Assembly (NCBI GenBank): GCA_946407015.1
Contig: CAMJML010000004.1
Coordinates: forward strand, 1 to 64,000
Reading direction: 5' to 3'
DNA: 64,000 nt
Source of the DNA: an uncultured Selenomonadales bacterium
Lineage (GTDB): Bacteria; Bacillota; Negativicutes; DSM-1736; Dendrosporobacteraceae
Shown here in pieces: positions 9,404 to 17,238 of this stretch. A model generated the notes under the pieces. It was given only the letters and a program-made list of their open reading frames with translations, was not told the DNA's origin and made no database searches. Each line of letters opens with the position of its first letter. Within the stretch, counting starts at the first letter, position 1. Made by a program: the position numbers and the translations under genes.

Positions 9404-9513
9404 GCAGGCGGCAGGGAAATCTGCTGCTACGGACGTTCCTGACGCCGTTACCGGCAGCTAAGCTGCCGACGGCTGTGGTCACAAGTCCCGCAGCAGAAAA
9501 TCCCTGCCGCCTC
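9404..9513. repeat. Long nested inverted repeat of unknown role
   Basis: Outer arms GGCGGCAGGGAAATCTGCTGC (9407-9427) and 9490-9511 are complementary apart from one or two bases, and an inner perfect palindrome CGGCAGCTAAGCTGCCG lies at 9452-9468, itself flanked by GCCGT/ACGGC-type pairs. The whole could fold as a cruciform in DNA or a branched hairpin in RNA. It lies in the 510-base non-coding gap between the M50 protease and ftsE. Confidence 0.6.
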
Positions 9514-9544
9514 GTATGTCTGCCCCTTAAAAATTCCACTTCGG

Positions 9545-9650
9545 TACCCTCTGTGTACTCCGTGTCGTCTGCGGTTCAATAAATCCCCCACTATAACATC
9601 GCGCCGTCTTTCGTGTCCCCTTTGCGTCCTTCGAGTACTTTGTGGTTCAT
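9545..9650. repeat. Nested palindromic repeat, copy 2 (degenerate)
   Basis: Contains two right-arm-like segments, CCCTCTGTGTACTCCGTG...TCTGCGGTTCAA at 9548-9580 and TTGCGTCCTTCGAGTACTTTG...GGTTCA at 9621-9650, around an ATCGCGCC core remnant. It looks like two partial copies joined. From here to 9862 I see only an AT-rich leader before ftsE. Confidence 0.6.
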
Positions 9651-9862
9651 CGTCATCTCTACCCATAATCTAGCAGTATTTGGCAAAATGACCTGGTCGT
9701 AAAAGTTCGACAAAAAGGAGGTTTTTAAGTAAAAACGTCAAATTTTATAAAGTTGTAACCAAAAATGTAGATTTTTGTGAATGTTTCAGTTCCTGTACCA
9801 TACACGGCCACCTGGATCGACCTGGAGGACGGCTGAACTATAAATAGGGGGATTGAGTATTT

Positions 9863-10549
9863 TTGATACATATGACTGGAGTCTCGAAAGTATATAGCAA
9901 CGGTTCTGTTGCTCTTTCCGATATTCATGTTGATATTGAAAAAGGTGATTTTGTTTTTGTCGTCGGCCCGAGTGGAGCCGGAAAGTCAACCTTTATCAAA
10001 TTAATCTTTAGAGAAGAATTGCCGACCCATGGACAGCTTGTTGTCAATGGGCGCAATGTGACCAATATGCCGCCGTCAGAAGTTCCTTATTTGCGGCGGG
10101 GGTTGGGGATCGTTTTTCAGGACTACCGGTTGTTGCCGGAAAAGACGGTCTACGAAAATGTGGCCTTTGCAATGCGGGTGATTGAGGCCCCGCGCCGGGA
10201 AATTCAAAAAAGGGTCAATAGTGTGCTGGATTTGGTTGGCCTTAGAGATAAATGCCGCAGCTTTCCCAATCAATTGTCCGGTGGCGAACAGCAAAGGATT
10301 GCGATCGCCAGGGCGATTGTCAACAGTCCGGTTGTGGTGATTGCCGATGAGCCGACCGGTAATTTGGACCCGGAAACATCCTGGGAAATTATGAAAATCT
10401 TTGAACGAATTAATAAAGCCGGTACCACCATTGTTATGGCTACCCATGATAAAACCATTGTCGATACCATGCGCAAACGGGTTATTGCCATTGAAAGAGG
10501 CCGTATTGTCCGTGACCAGATGAAAGGAGTATACGGCTATGAAGATTAG
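9863..10549 (+). CDS. ftsE: Cell division ATP-binding protein FtsE
   Basis: A 228-residue ABC ATPase that pairs with FtsX at the division site or lateral wall to control a murein hydrolase. Walker A GPSGAGKST is at residues 35-43, followed by the Q-loop FQDYRLLPEKTVYENV, the signature LSGGEQQRIAIARAI, Walker B VVVIADEPTGNLDP and the switch histidine in MATHDK. These, especially DYRLLP, mark FtsE specifically. The TTG start at 9863 is preferred over ATG 9872 because it gives the family N-terminus MIHMTGVSKVY and sits behind AGGGGGAT (9845-9852). Overlaps ftsX by 11 bases. Confidence 0.96.
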   Translation: MIHMTGVSKVYSNGSVALSDIHVDIEKGDFVFVVGPSGAGKSTFIKLIFREELPTHGQLVVNGRNVTNMPPSEVPYLRRGLGIVFQDYRLLPEKTVYENVAFAMRVIEAPRREIQKRVNSVLDLVGLRDKCRSFPNQLSGGEQQRIAIARAIVNSPVVVIADEPTGNLDPETSWEIMKIFERINKAGTTIVMATHDKTIVDTMRKRVIAIERGRIVRDQMKGVYGYED

Positions 10550-11426
10550 AACGGTGGAGTATTTTGTTCGCGAAGCGGTTGTTTCTTTGCGGCGCAATGG
10601 CTTGATGAGTTTTGCCTCGGTCAGCACTGTGGCACTATCCTTGCTCATTCTGGGGATTTTTTTAATCCTGGTGCTGAATTTAAATAATATGGCTTCCATG
10701 CTGGAGTCCCAGGTTCAGATTACTGTGTACTTAAATGACGGGTTATCTGACTTGGAGATGCGGGAAACCGGCACAAGAATTTCCAAAATGCAGGGTGTCA
10801 GCCAGGTCATGTTTATCAGCAAGGATGAGGCGATGGAGCGGTTTAAGGACCGGCTGGGAGATCAGCAAAGCTTATTGACCGCTCTCGGGGATACCAATCC
10901 TTTGCCCAATGCTTTTGAGGTAAAAGTGGACAGGCCGGAACGGGTAAAGTCCACAGCGCAGGCGATCAGCCAGCTTCATGGGGTAGAGAATGCCAAATTC
11001 GGCCAGGAAGTCATTGAACAATTATTTACTTTGACTAAAATGGTTCGGATTTTCGGCTTGATCCTGATTGTCTTTTTAGCTTTAGCGGCGTTATTCATCA
11101 TTTCAAATACCATTCGCTTAACGGTTTTTGCCCGCCGCAAAGAGATCGGGATTATGAAATATGTAGGGGCAACAGACTGGTTTATCCGCTGGCCATTCTT
11201 GATCGAAGGCATGATTTTGGGGTTTGGCGGAGCCCTGATTGCGGTGGTGATTTTAGGACAGACCTATAGCGCCATTACGCAGCAGATTTATGCATCCATG
11301 GCGTTTTTACCGCTCATTCCTGAGAATCCGTTTATTCACAATATCAGCTTGATGCTGGTACTGGTGGGGACGGCTATCGGGGCTTTGGGCAGTACCATTT
11401 CGTTAAAGCGGTTTATGAAGGTCTAG
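10539..11426 (+). CDS. ftsX: Cell division protein FtsX
   Basis: A 295-residue permease-like partner of FtsE. It has one N-terminal transmembrane helix (about residues 20-45), a large extracytoplasmic loop (about 50-165) that in relatives contacts the peptidoglycan hydrolase, and three C-terminal helices. The segments SLRRNGLMSFASVSTVALSL and FARRKEIGIMKYVGATDWFIRWPF are typical FtsX motifs. FtsX does not transport; it relays ATP hydrolysis by FtsE across the membrane. Its start overlaps the ftsE end, and the likely hydrolase target is encoded directly downstream. Confidence 0.96.
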   Translation: MKIRTVEYFVREAVVSLRRNGLMSFASVSTVALSLLILGIFLILVLNLNNMASMLESQVQITVYLNDGLSDLEMRETGTRISKMQGVSQVMFISKDEAMERFKDRLGDQQSLLTALGDTNPLPNAFEVKVDRPERVKSTAQAISQLHGVENAKFGQEVIEQLFTLTKMVRIFGLILIVFLALAALFIISNTIRLTVFARRKEIGIMKYVGATDWFIRWPFLIEGMILGFGGALIAVVILGQTYSAITQQIYASMAFLPLIPENPFIHNISLMLVLVGTAIGALGSTISLKRFMKV

Positions 11427-11452
11427 CATGTTACTAGGTTGGGAGGGATTTG

Positions 11453-12574
11453 ATGAGCATTTATCAGCGCTGGGCGGCAGCGTTTACAGCTATGGTGATG
11501 CTGGCGGCAGCGGCAGGAACAGTTTTGGCCAGTGATCTGGATGATCAATTGAATTCTGTGCAAAGACGGATGCAGGATCAGCAAAACCGGGCTGCTCAGG
11601 CGCAGCAGCAAGTAGACAGCGTCTCGGGACAGCTAAAGAAAATTCAGGTGGATTTAGACGGAGCCCGCAATGAATATGAAATCATTCAATCCAAACTGGC
11701 TTATACCGAGCAGCAGATTGAAACCAATACTGAGGTTCTGGAAAAGGCGGAGCGCAATCTTACGGAACGCAGCCAGGTATTAAATAAGCGGATTCGTGAT
11801 ATTTATCAAAATGGCCAGGTCAGTTATTTGGATGTATTATTAGGGGCCCATGATTTTGGTGATTTTACCACCCGAATGGATATACTAAAACGAGTCATTA
11901 ATCAAGATGTGACCTTGATTTCCAAGGTGAAAGCCGAACGCGAACTGGTTTTGCAAAAGAAAGCCGAACTGGAACGGGACCGGGCAACGATTGCAGAATT
12001 GCATCAAGCCGCAGAAGCCAAGAAACTGGCTATCGAAAGCCGCAGGAATGAGCGCGAAGCCGTGCTGGCCTCGGCGGTCAATGAGCGTGATGTAGCTGAG
12101 CAGGCTTATCAGGAGTTGCTGGAAACGTCACGGCAAATTGAGCAAATGATTCGCCGCCAGGCAGGCGGGAATAGTGCAGCCAGTTCGACAGGAGCCATGA
12201 TATGGCCGGCATCCGGTCCGATCACTTCGCCGTTTGGCTGGCGGACCCATCCCATTTTTGGTACTCAGCGCTATCATAGCGGGATTGATATTGGAGCCGA
12301 TTACGGGGATACCGTTGCGGCGGCCGACGGTGGGGTCGTCATTTATGCCGATTGGATGGGCGGCTATGGCAAGGCTGTTATTATTGACCATGGTGGTGGA
12401 ATTTCCACCTTATATGCCCACAACTCCGAACTGCTGGTGAGCGAAGGCGAACGGGTCAGAAAAGGGCAGGCGATTTCGCGGGTGGGTTCAACCGGCTATT
12501 CGACCGGACCGCATTTGCATTTTGAAGTCCGGGAAAACGGATCGCCCGTCAGTCCGATGGGGTATTTACCGTAG
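11453..12574 (+). CDS. Secreted M23 (LytM) peptidoglycan hydrolase with coiled coil
   Basis: A 373-residue exported protein: signal peptide (residues 1-25, ending near TVLAS), a long coiled-coil region (about 28-235) as in PcsB, CwlO and EnvC, and a C-terminal LytM domain. The domain keeps zinc and catalytic residues: H275 and D279 in HSGIDIGA, the YAH segment, and H354/H356 in GPHLHFEV. It is therefore likely an active endopeptidase, unlike EnvC, whose metal site is degenerate. Gene order directly after ftsE-ftsX and the coiled coil make it the probable hydrolase activated by FtsEX. ATG 11453 follows GGGAGGGA at 11441-11448. Confidence 0.92.
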   Translation: MSIYQRWAAAFTAMVMLAAAAGTVLASDLDDQLNSVQRRMQDQQNRAAQAQQQVDSVSGQLKKIQVDLDGARNEYEIIQSKLAYTEQQIETNTEVLEKAERNLTERSQVLNKRIRDIYQNGQVSYLDVLLGAHDFGDFTTRMDILKRVINQDVTLISKVKAERELVLQKKAELERDRATIAELHQAAEAKKLAIESRRNEREAVLASAVNERDVAEQAYQELLETSRQIEQMIRRQAGGNSAASSTGAMIWPASGPITSPFGWRTHPIFGTQRYHSGIDIGADYGDTVAAADGGVVIYADWMGGYGKAVIIDHGGGISTLYAHNSELLVSEGERVRKGQAISRVGSTGYSTGPHLHFEVRENGSPVSPMGYLP

Positions 12575-12624
12575 TATAATTTCGGTTATTTCAACATATA
12601 TTTAATCACATATAGGTTTATCAG

Positions 12625-12651
12625 CAGATGTTCGAGCATCTGATCTCGAAC
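12625..12651 (+). promoter_or_regulatory. Two mutually exclusive hairpins in the ctpA leader
   Basis: CAGATG (12625-12630) pairs with CATCTG (12637-12642), while GTTCGAG (12630-12636) pairs with CTCGAAC (12645-12651). The two stems share bases and cannot form together. They end about 20 bases before the ctpA start. Regulatory significance is speculative. Confidence 0.35.
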
Positions 12652-12671
12652 CTCGGATTGAGGTGTGGCTT

Positions 12672-13814
12672 TTGAGTAAACGCAAAATTGTAGTGGGTGC
12701 CGTCTTATTGGTGGCAGTAACATTCTTTTCAACGTTGGGTGGATTATACTATTTGCTCAATGTAGCAAGTGGCGATGCCGCCAGTACCATTAAGTTTGTG
12801 CGGGCACTGCAAATCATCAAATCACGGTATGTTGAGGAAGTTCCCATGGAGACCCTGATGACCGGAGCCATTAAAGGTATGGTCGGGGCATTGGGTGATC
12901 CACACTCCATTTATATGGATCCTAAGATGTATAAGGAATTTATGATTGAAACCGAGGGTTCATTTGGCGGTGTTGGCATTGTTGTCGGGGTCAAAGAAAA
13001 GATGCTGACCGTGGTATCCCCGATTGAGGGGACACCGGGGGAAAAAGCCGGAATTAAAAGCGGCGATCAAATTGTAAAAATTGATGGGACGGATACTAAG
13101 GACATGGCTTTGGATGAAGCGGTCAATAAGATTCGCGGACCGGAAGGCAGCCAAGTTACGCTGACCATCAAGCGTGGCAATGAACAGGTGAAAGATTATA
13201 CCCTGACCCGCAGCAACATTCAGATCAAGACCATTTCCGGAAAAATGCTGCCGGATCAAATCGGCTATATCCGCTTATCCATGTTTAATGAAAATACCGG
13301 GGCTGACTTTATCAAAAAGTATCAGGAACTTGAGGCCGCCGGTATGAGAGCCGTGATCCTGGATTTGCGTGATAATCCGGGCGGGCTGCTGGAGGAAAGC
13401 GTGAAAGTGGCCAGCAAGTTTGTTCCGAAAGGTCCGGTGGTTTCGGTCGTCATGCGGGACGGTCACCGTGAAACGCATACTTCGAATCTAGACGCTGTGA
13501 AATATCCGGTAGCAGTATTAGTTAATGGCGGCAGCGCCAGTGCATCCGAAATTGTGGCCGGTGCTATTCAGGATACACAGGCTGGAACCCTGGTGGGCAC
13601 CAAGACTTACGGCAAAGGTTCGGTACAAACATTGATGCGGATTGATGGCGGGGCCATTAAATTGACCATTGCCAAATATTTAACCCCCAATGACCGTTCT
13701 ATCAATGGAATCGGCATTGAACCGGACGTCAAAATTGATCAGATCGAACCCAGGGATCCCAATCGTGATATTCAATTGGATAAAGCCATTGAAATTGTCA
13801 AAAGCAAGCTATAG
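12672..13814 (+). CDS. ctpA: Carboxy-terminal processing protease (S41) CtpA/CtpB
   Basis: A 380-residue membrane-anchored or exported serine protease: hydrophobic N-terminus (residues 6-27), a short N-terminal domain, a PDZ domain (about 90-170, with SFGGVGIVVG and GIKSGDQIVKIDG) and an S41 catalytic domain. The Ser/Lys dyad is visible as S290 in NGGSASASE and K315 in YGKGSVQ, 25 residues apart as in B. subtilis CtpB. These proteases trim C-termini of periplasmic or spore-signalling proteins. TTG 12672 is preferred because GAGGTG lies just before it; GTG 12663 is an alternative in the same frame. Followed by a terminator. Confidence 0.92.
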   Translation: MSKRKIVVGAVLLVAVTFFSTLGGLYYLLNVASGDAASTIKFVRALQIIKSRYVEEVPMETLMTGAIKGMVGALGDPHSIYMDPKMYKEFMIETEGSFGGVGIVVGVKEKMLTVVSPIEGTPGEKAGIKSGDQIVKIDGTDTKDMALDEAVNKIRGPEGSQVTLTIKRGNEQVKDYTLTRSNIQIKTISGKMLPDQIGYIRLSMFNENTGADFIKKYQELEAAGMRAVILDLRDNPGGLLEESVKVASKFVPKGPVVSVVMRDGHRETHTSNLDAVKYPVAVLVNGGSASASEIVAGAIQDTQAGTLVGTKTYGKGSVQTLMRIDGGAIKLTIAKYLTPNDRSINGIGIEPDVKIDQIEPRDPNRDIQLDKAIEIVKSKL

Positions 13815-13823
13815 CTTTAAAAG

Positions 13824-13850
13824 AACGGCGCATTGCGCCGTTTGTTTTTT
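13824..13850 (+). terminator. Terminator after ctpA
   Basis: AACGGCGCATTGCGCCGTT forms a short GC-rich stem followed by a T-rich tract to 13850. Confidence 0.88.
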
Positions 13851-14012
13851 GCGTGCGCTTCTGTGGAGCTAAGATCTCGCGGTTTAGAGTACAATTGTTT
13901 GGCAACTTTTTTAAACAAACTATTTCTTCGCTGGATGGAGTTATAGTATAATAAATCAAGAAAAATGATAACCATTATCGATGTTGCGGTGTTGTGAGGT
14001 GAGGTGACAAAG

Positions 14013-15299
14013 ATGTTTTTTAAGCTGTTGCGGGCGATCTTTTGTTTTGCGATTATCATCATGATATGCCAAAGTGAATCGGTAAAAGTTCAGGCCGATC
14101 ATACCGACCGGGTACAAAAAGTCCGTTTGGTTTGGGAGGCCGTGCCGGATGCCGTCATGTATGAACTGGTGGTCAACCGTCAGATCGAGGATTCGGCTGA
14201 TACCGATGAGCATATAGATACCATTCTGGTGCGTGACGACATTTACACAGCCGGAGTAGAACTGGATGTACCGAATCTGAATGCTAATCTTGGGACACTC
14301 TGGTGGCAGGTTCGGGCACTCAATGTCGACCGGCAGCCTTTAAGTGATTTTAGTCCGCCGCAGAAGCTGGAAGATGGCGAACTGGATCCGCTTTCGCCGC
14401 TGCCAACCGCTTATCTGGATATTTTTCCACTGGCTAAATTATATCCGGCTTACTCCTGGATACCTGTCCTCCATGCGGCTTCTTATGAAGTGCAGGTTTT
14501 ATCTGCAAATCCGGAGACAAGCCAACGGTTTGAGGTGGTCAGGACCTATCACATTGACAGCGGGATTGCCTTTGATTGCTATGATGAGGACTCCTATACC
14601 AAGGAAGGAGTATACTGGTGGCGGGTGCTGGCCAAGGATTGCGACAACCAGCCCATTGGCGAGTGGTCACAGCCCTTATCTTTTGAGGTGAGCCATTCCG
14701 GTGGCACGGTTGCCTTGTTTGGCGACAGCGTCACCCATGGCGGCGGGGCGATCTCCAATCCACCTTCAGACCCGGCGTATGATCTGACCAGTTATGCCGG
14801 GGTGCCTATCCGGAATCTTGGCCGCAGTGGTGATACGGTGGACAAAATGGTCGAACGGTTTGAGCAGGACGTACTGCCCTTTGAACCGCAGATTCTGGTC
14901 ATCCTGGGCGGGATTAATGATATCCGTGCGGGTAAACCAAGCGCGGAAGTGGTTGCTGAACTGGCCGCCATTAAAGCGGCCTGCCGCGAACATGAAATCA
15001 TACCGGTCTTTATTACGTTAGCTCCTTTGAATCCGGCCGGCATCAAAAATGCGTTTGATGAGGATACCTCACCGGACTGGCAGGGCGAATGGCAGCAAGT
15101 CAATCAGTGGATTATGGATCAGGAACACCATGTGGATGTTGCCGCCCAGCTCAGCGGTCCGGATGGCCTGCTGCCGTCCTGGATTGCAGCTGACGGCCTG
15201 CATCCGGATACCAAAGGCAAAGCCGTGATTGGTCAGGCTGTTGGGGCCTATCTCAGACAAAATTTTGCTGACCGGATTCCTGTCGAGGCTCAGCTCTAA
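14013..15299 (+). CDS. Secreted SGNH/GDSL hydrolase with beta-sandwich N-terminal region
   Basis: A 428-residue exported protein. Residues 1-26 form a signal peptide; residues 30-225 contain two repeated segments with WWQVRAL and WWRVLAKD motifs, resembling fibronectin-III-like folds. The C-terminal domain is an SGNH hydrolase: nucleophile S239 in FGDSVTHG, oxyanion-hole GGIND near residue 300, and the D394/H397 pair in DGLHPDT. The enzyme is presumably an esterase acting on acylated glycans or lipids outside the cytoplasm; substrate unknown. ATG 14013 is used because GAGGTGAGGTG ends 7 bases before it. It is monocistronic, bounded by terminators on both sides. Confidence 0.85.
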   Translation: MFFKLLRAIFCFAIIIMICQSESVKVQADHTDRVQKVRLVWEAVPDAVMYELVVNRQIEDSADTDEHIDTILVRDDIYTAGVELDVPNLNANLGTLWWQVRALNVDRQPLSDFSPPQKLEDGELDPLSPLPTAYLDIFPLAKLYPAYSWIPVLHAASYEVQVLSANPETSQRFEVVRTYHIDSGIAFDCYDEDSYTKEGVYWWRVLAKDCDNQPIGEWSQPLSFEVSHSGGTVALFGDSVTHGGGAISNPPSDPAYDLTSYAGVPIRNLGRSGDTVDKMVERFEQDVLPFEPQILVILGGINDIRAGKPSAEVVAELAAIKAACREHEIIPVFITLAPLNPAGIKNAFDEDTSPDWQGEWQQVNQWIMDQEHHVDVAAQLSGPDGLLPSWIAADGLHPDTKGKAVIGQAVGAYLRQNFADRIPVEAQL

Positions 15300-15305
15300 C
15301 CAATA

Positions 15306-15342
15306 AAACGGAGTCAATCATCCTGATTGGCTCCGTTTTTTC
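15306..15342 (+). terminator. Terminator after the SGNH hydrolase gene
   Basis: AAACGGAGTCAATCA pairs with TGATTGGCTCCGTTT across a three-base loop, followed by a T run. Confidence 0.9.
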
Positions 15343-15382
15343 CTGATGCGAGAGGCGTTGTCTCATTCCCAAGCAACAAGTC

Positions 15383-15411
15383 TTGCGCCTGAACAAAACC
15401 TATGCTAGAAT
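15383..15411 (+). promoter_or_regulatory. Putative sigma-A promoter for the MinJ-like gene
   Basis: TTGCGC (15383-15388) and TAGAAT (15406-15411) are separated by 17 bases, about 155 bases before the coding start. Confidence 0.5.
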
Positions 15412-15480
15412 GAAGAAAAATTTGGCAAAAGTAGTTAAGGGAAAATGATTTGATCAAAGCTGATTTTTTGGCATACGATG

Positions 15481-15506
15481 GGGCAAAAGAACCTTCCCGT
15501 GTTTCA
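15481..15506. repeat. Fragment of the ACGGGGACG-type inverted repeat
   Basis: CAAAAGAACCTTCCCGTGTTTC closely matches the right arm of the intact inverted repeat at 43451-43517. Only one arm is present here, between the promoter and the start of the MinJ-like gene. Confidence 0.5.
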
Positions 15507-15567
15507 GGGGAGTGTAAAGGATGGCTCCTGGGTATGCTAGTGAAAAGTGTTAAAACGGGGTGAAGCG

Positions 15568-16806
15568 ATGTTTCCTTGGCAGGACCTGCTTGCAGTGATT
15601 ATCGGCCGGACGTTGGCCATGTATGCTGATCCGACTTTTTGGACCATTTTGGCGCTGGTGATTTTGCAGTACTGGCAGATGCAGCGCAATCAAAAGCGCA
15701 TGTTTGGTGTTCATAGCTATTCCATGAAACAGCAGGTGCTGCTGGCCGCTGTTTATGGGATGGTGGGTGGAATCTTAGCCAGCTTTTTGCTGACCGTCTG
15801 CGGCATTACGCTCAATCAGCTCGGTTTGAACTATATCTGGCCGGTTGCGATTTTTTTGATGATCATCAATATGCGCTTTTTATGTTTTGCCTATGCGGGC
15901 GGGCTGGTGGCAGTATCCAATGTGCTGTTCGGCTGGCCGGCAGTCAATGTTCCGCAGGTTCTGGCGTTGGTGGCCATTCTGCATATTACCGAAAGTGTGC
16001 TGATCGCTATCAGCAACCGTTATGGGGCAATCCCCCTGATTTTAAAGAAGGAAGACGGCCGGCTGGTGGGAGCCTTTAACCTGCAGAATTTCTGGCCATT
16101 GCCGCTGGTACTCTTGTCGGCTGTAGCTGTACCGCAAGGGGAAATGCCGGGAGGAATTATTAAAATGCCGGACTGGTGGCCGCTGCTTTCAGCCAATCTG
16201 ATTGCTCCGGAAGGCCATCAGTGGGTTTATGCGACTATGCCGGTCGTGGCGGCCTTGGGCTATGCCGATATTGCCGTTGCCAGCTCGCCCAGCCAGCGGC
16301 GCAAGCAATCGGCCCTTCATCTGGGCTTGTATAGTGTGACTTTGTTAGGTTTGGCGCTTTTGGCTGCCAAATTTGACTGGATTAAGATTTTTGCCGCACT
16401 GGCCTCGCCACTGGGCCACGAATTTTTGATCCAGCGGGATAACCGCCGGGAAATGGAAGGTGAACCCCGTTTTGTCCGTCCCGAAATTGGGGTGATGGTG
16501 CTGGATACCGTCTACGATACTCCGGCCCGCCGGGCTGGTTTACAGCCGGGCGACATCATTACCCGGCTGAATCAGACCGGCATTCGCTGGCCTTATGATT
16601 TGGAACTGGCCTTAGCCGAGCTTCCTCCAGAAGGCTGGATCGAATATGAACGCAACGGGGTACTGCAGCAGAAAAAGCTCAAGTTTGACAAAGGCAAGAC
16701 GTTAGGCATCATCCTGGTCCCGAACGGCAATGAATCTTCTTATGCGGAAATGAGGACCGAGCGCTTCGGGCTGATCGACTGGTTTAAACGAAAAATGGGT
16801 GCATAA
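15568..16806 (+). CDS. MinJ-like polytopic membrane protein with C-terminal PDZ domain
   Basis: A 412-residue protein with about seven hydrophobic helices in residues 1-290 and a PDZ domain at about 300-395 (GVMVLDTVYDTPARRAGL and QPGDIITRLNQTGI). B. subtilis MinJ has the same arrangement and lies in the same neighbourhood (ftsE-ftsX-ctpB ... minJ ... uvrB-uvrA); MinJ bridges DivIVA and MinD to restrict division to midcell. Identity as a MinJ orthologue rests on architecture and gene order, not on a sequence search. ATG 15568 follows GGGGTGAAGCG; an in-frame GTG at 15547 has no ribosome site. Confidence 0.75.
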   Translation: MFPWQDLLAVIIGRTLAMYADPTFWTILALVILQYWQMQRNQKRMFGVHSYSMKQQVLLAAVYGMVGGILASFLLTVCGITLNQLGLNYIWPVAIFLMIINMRFLCFAYAGGLVAVSNVLFGWPAVNVPQVLALVAILHITESVLIAISNRYGAIPLILKKEDGRLVGAFNLQNFWPLPLVLLSAVAVPQGEMPGGIIKMPDWWPLLSANLIAPEGHQWVYATMPVVAALGYADIAVASSPSQRRKQSALHLGLYSVTLLGLALLAAKFDWIKIFAALASPLGHEFLIQRDNRREMEGEPRFVRPEIGVMVLDTVYDTPARRAGLQPGDIITRLNQTGIRWPYDLELALAELPPEGWIEYERNGVLQQKKLKFDKGKTLGIILVPNGNESSYAEMRTERFGLIDWFKRKMGA

Positions 16807-16813
16807 ATGGAGT

Positions 16814-16852
16814 AACTGACAAGGCGGCTTTGGCGTGCTTGTCAGTTTTTTG
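16814..16852 (+). terminator. Terminator after the MinJ-like gene
   Basis: AACTGACAAG (16814-16823) pairs with CTTGTCAGTT (16838-16847), followed by TTTTT. Confidence 0.88.
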
Positions 16853-16870
16853 TTTTGGGGGAAACGGTGA

Positions 16871-16962
16871 TTGAACCGCAGAGTACGCAGAGGGTAACGA
16901 TTTGCGCGATGAGTATCGCGCCGGGTTTTTATGGTGTCCACTCTCCGTATTCTGCGGTTAAC
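16871..16962. repeat. Nested palindromic repeat, copy 3
   Basis: Left arm TTGAACCGCAGAGTACGCAG, right arm ending TATTCTGCGGTTAA, and an inner core GCGCGATGAGTATCGCGC. Belongs to the same family as 1299-1408. Confidence 0.82.
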
Positions 16963-17010
16963 CATTCCCCCCATGCGTCTTGTTTGCAAGGGCTATTTAC
17001 GAAAGCAAGA

Positions 17011-17119
17011 TTGTACCACCGAGTACATGGAGGGCACAGCGGGTACACTATGTCTGGCGCGATAATATCGCGCCGCTTTTCCGTAACCCTTTGTGACCTC
17101 TGTGTCCTCGGTGGTTCGA
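17011..17119. repeat. Nested palindromic repeat, copy 4 (variant arms)
   Basis: Arms are of a variant type, ACCACCGAGTACATGGAGG and CCTCTGTGTCCTCGGTGGT, around the core GGCGCGATAATATCGCGCC, which is a perfect hairpin. It lies 49 bases after copy 3. The rest of the gap to uvrB is AT-rich and contains a -10-like TATAAT at 17187-17192. Confidence 0.82.
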
Positions 17120-17238
17120 TAAAAATTTCCGTAATTTTCCCGAACTAATATTCGATTGGCTCTTAAAATTTTGTCATGCTTTATGTTATAATAATTTCTA
17201 TTCAATAATAATTTTCACAGCGGAAGCTAGGTGATGGA

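Noticed and set aside
16855-17148. Open frames across the palindromic repeats (also at 9283-9582, 22099-22338 and 55189-55383)
   Set aside because: Products are low-complexity readings of the repeats (HRGRRG, TEDTE-like strings) and not genes.
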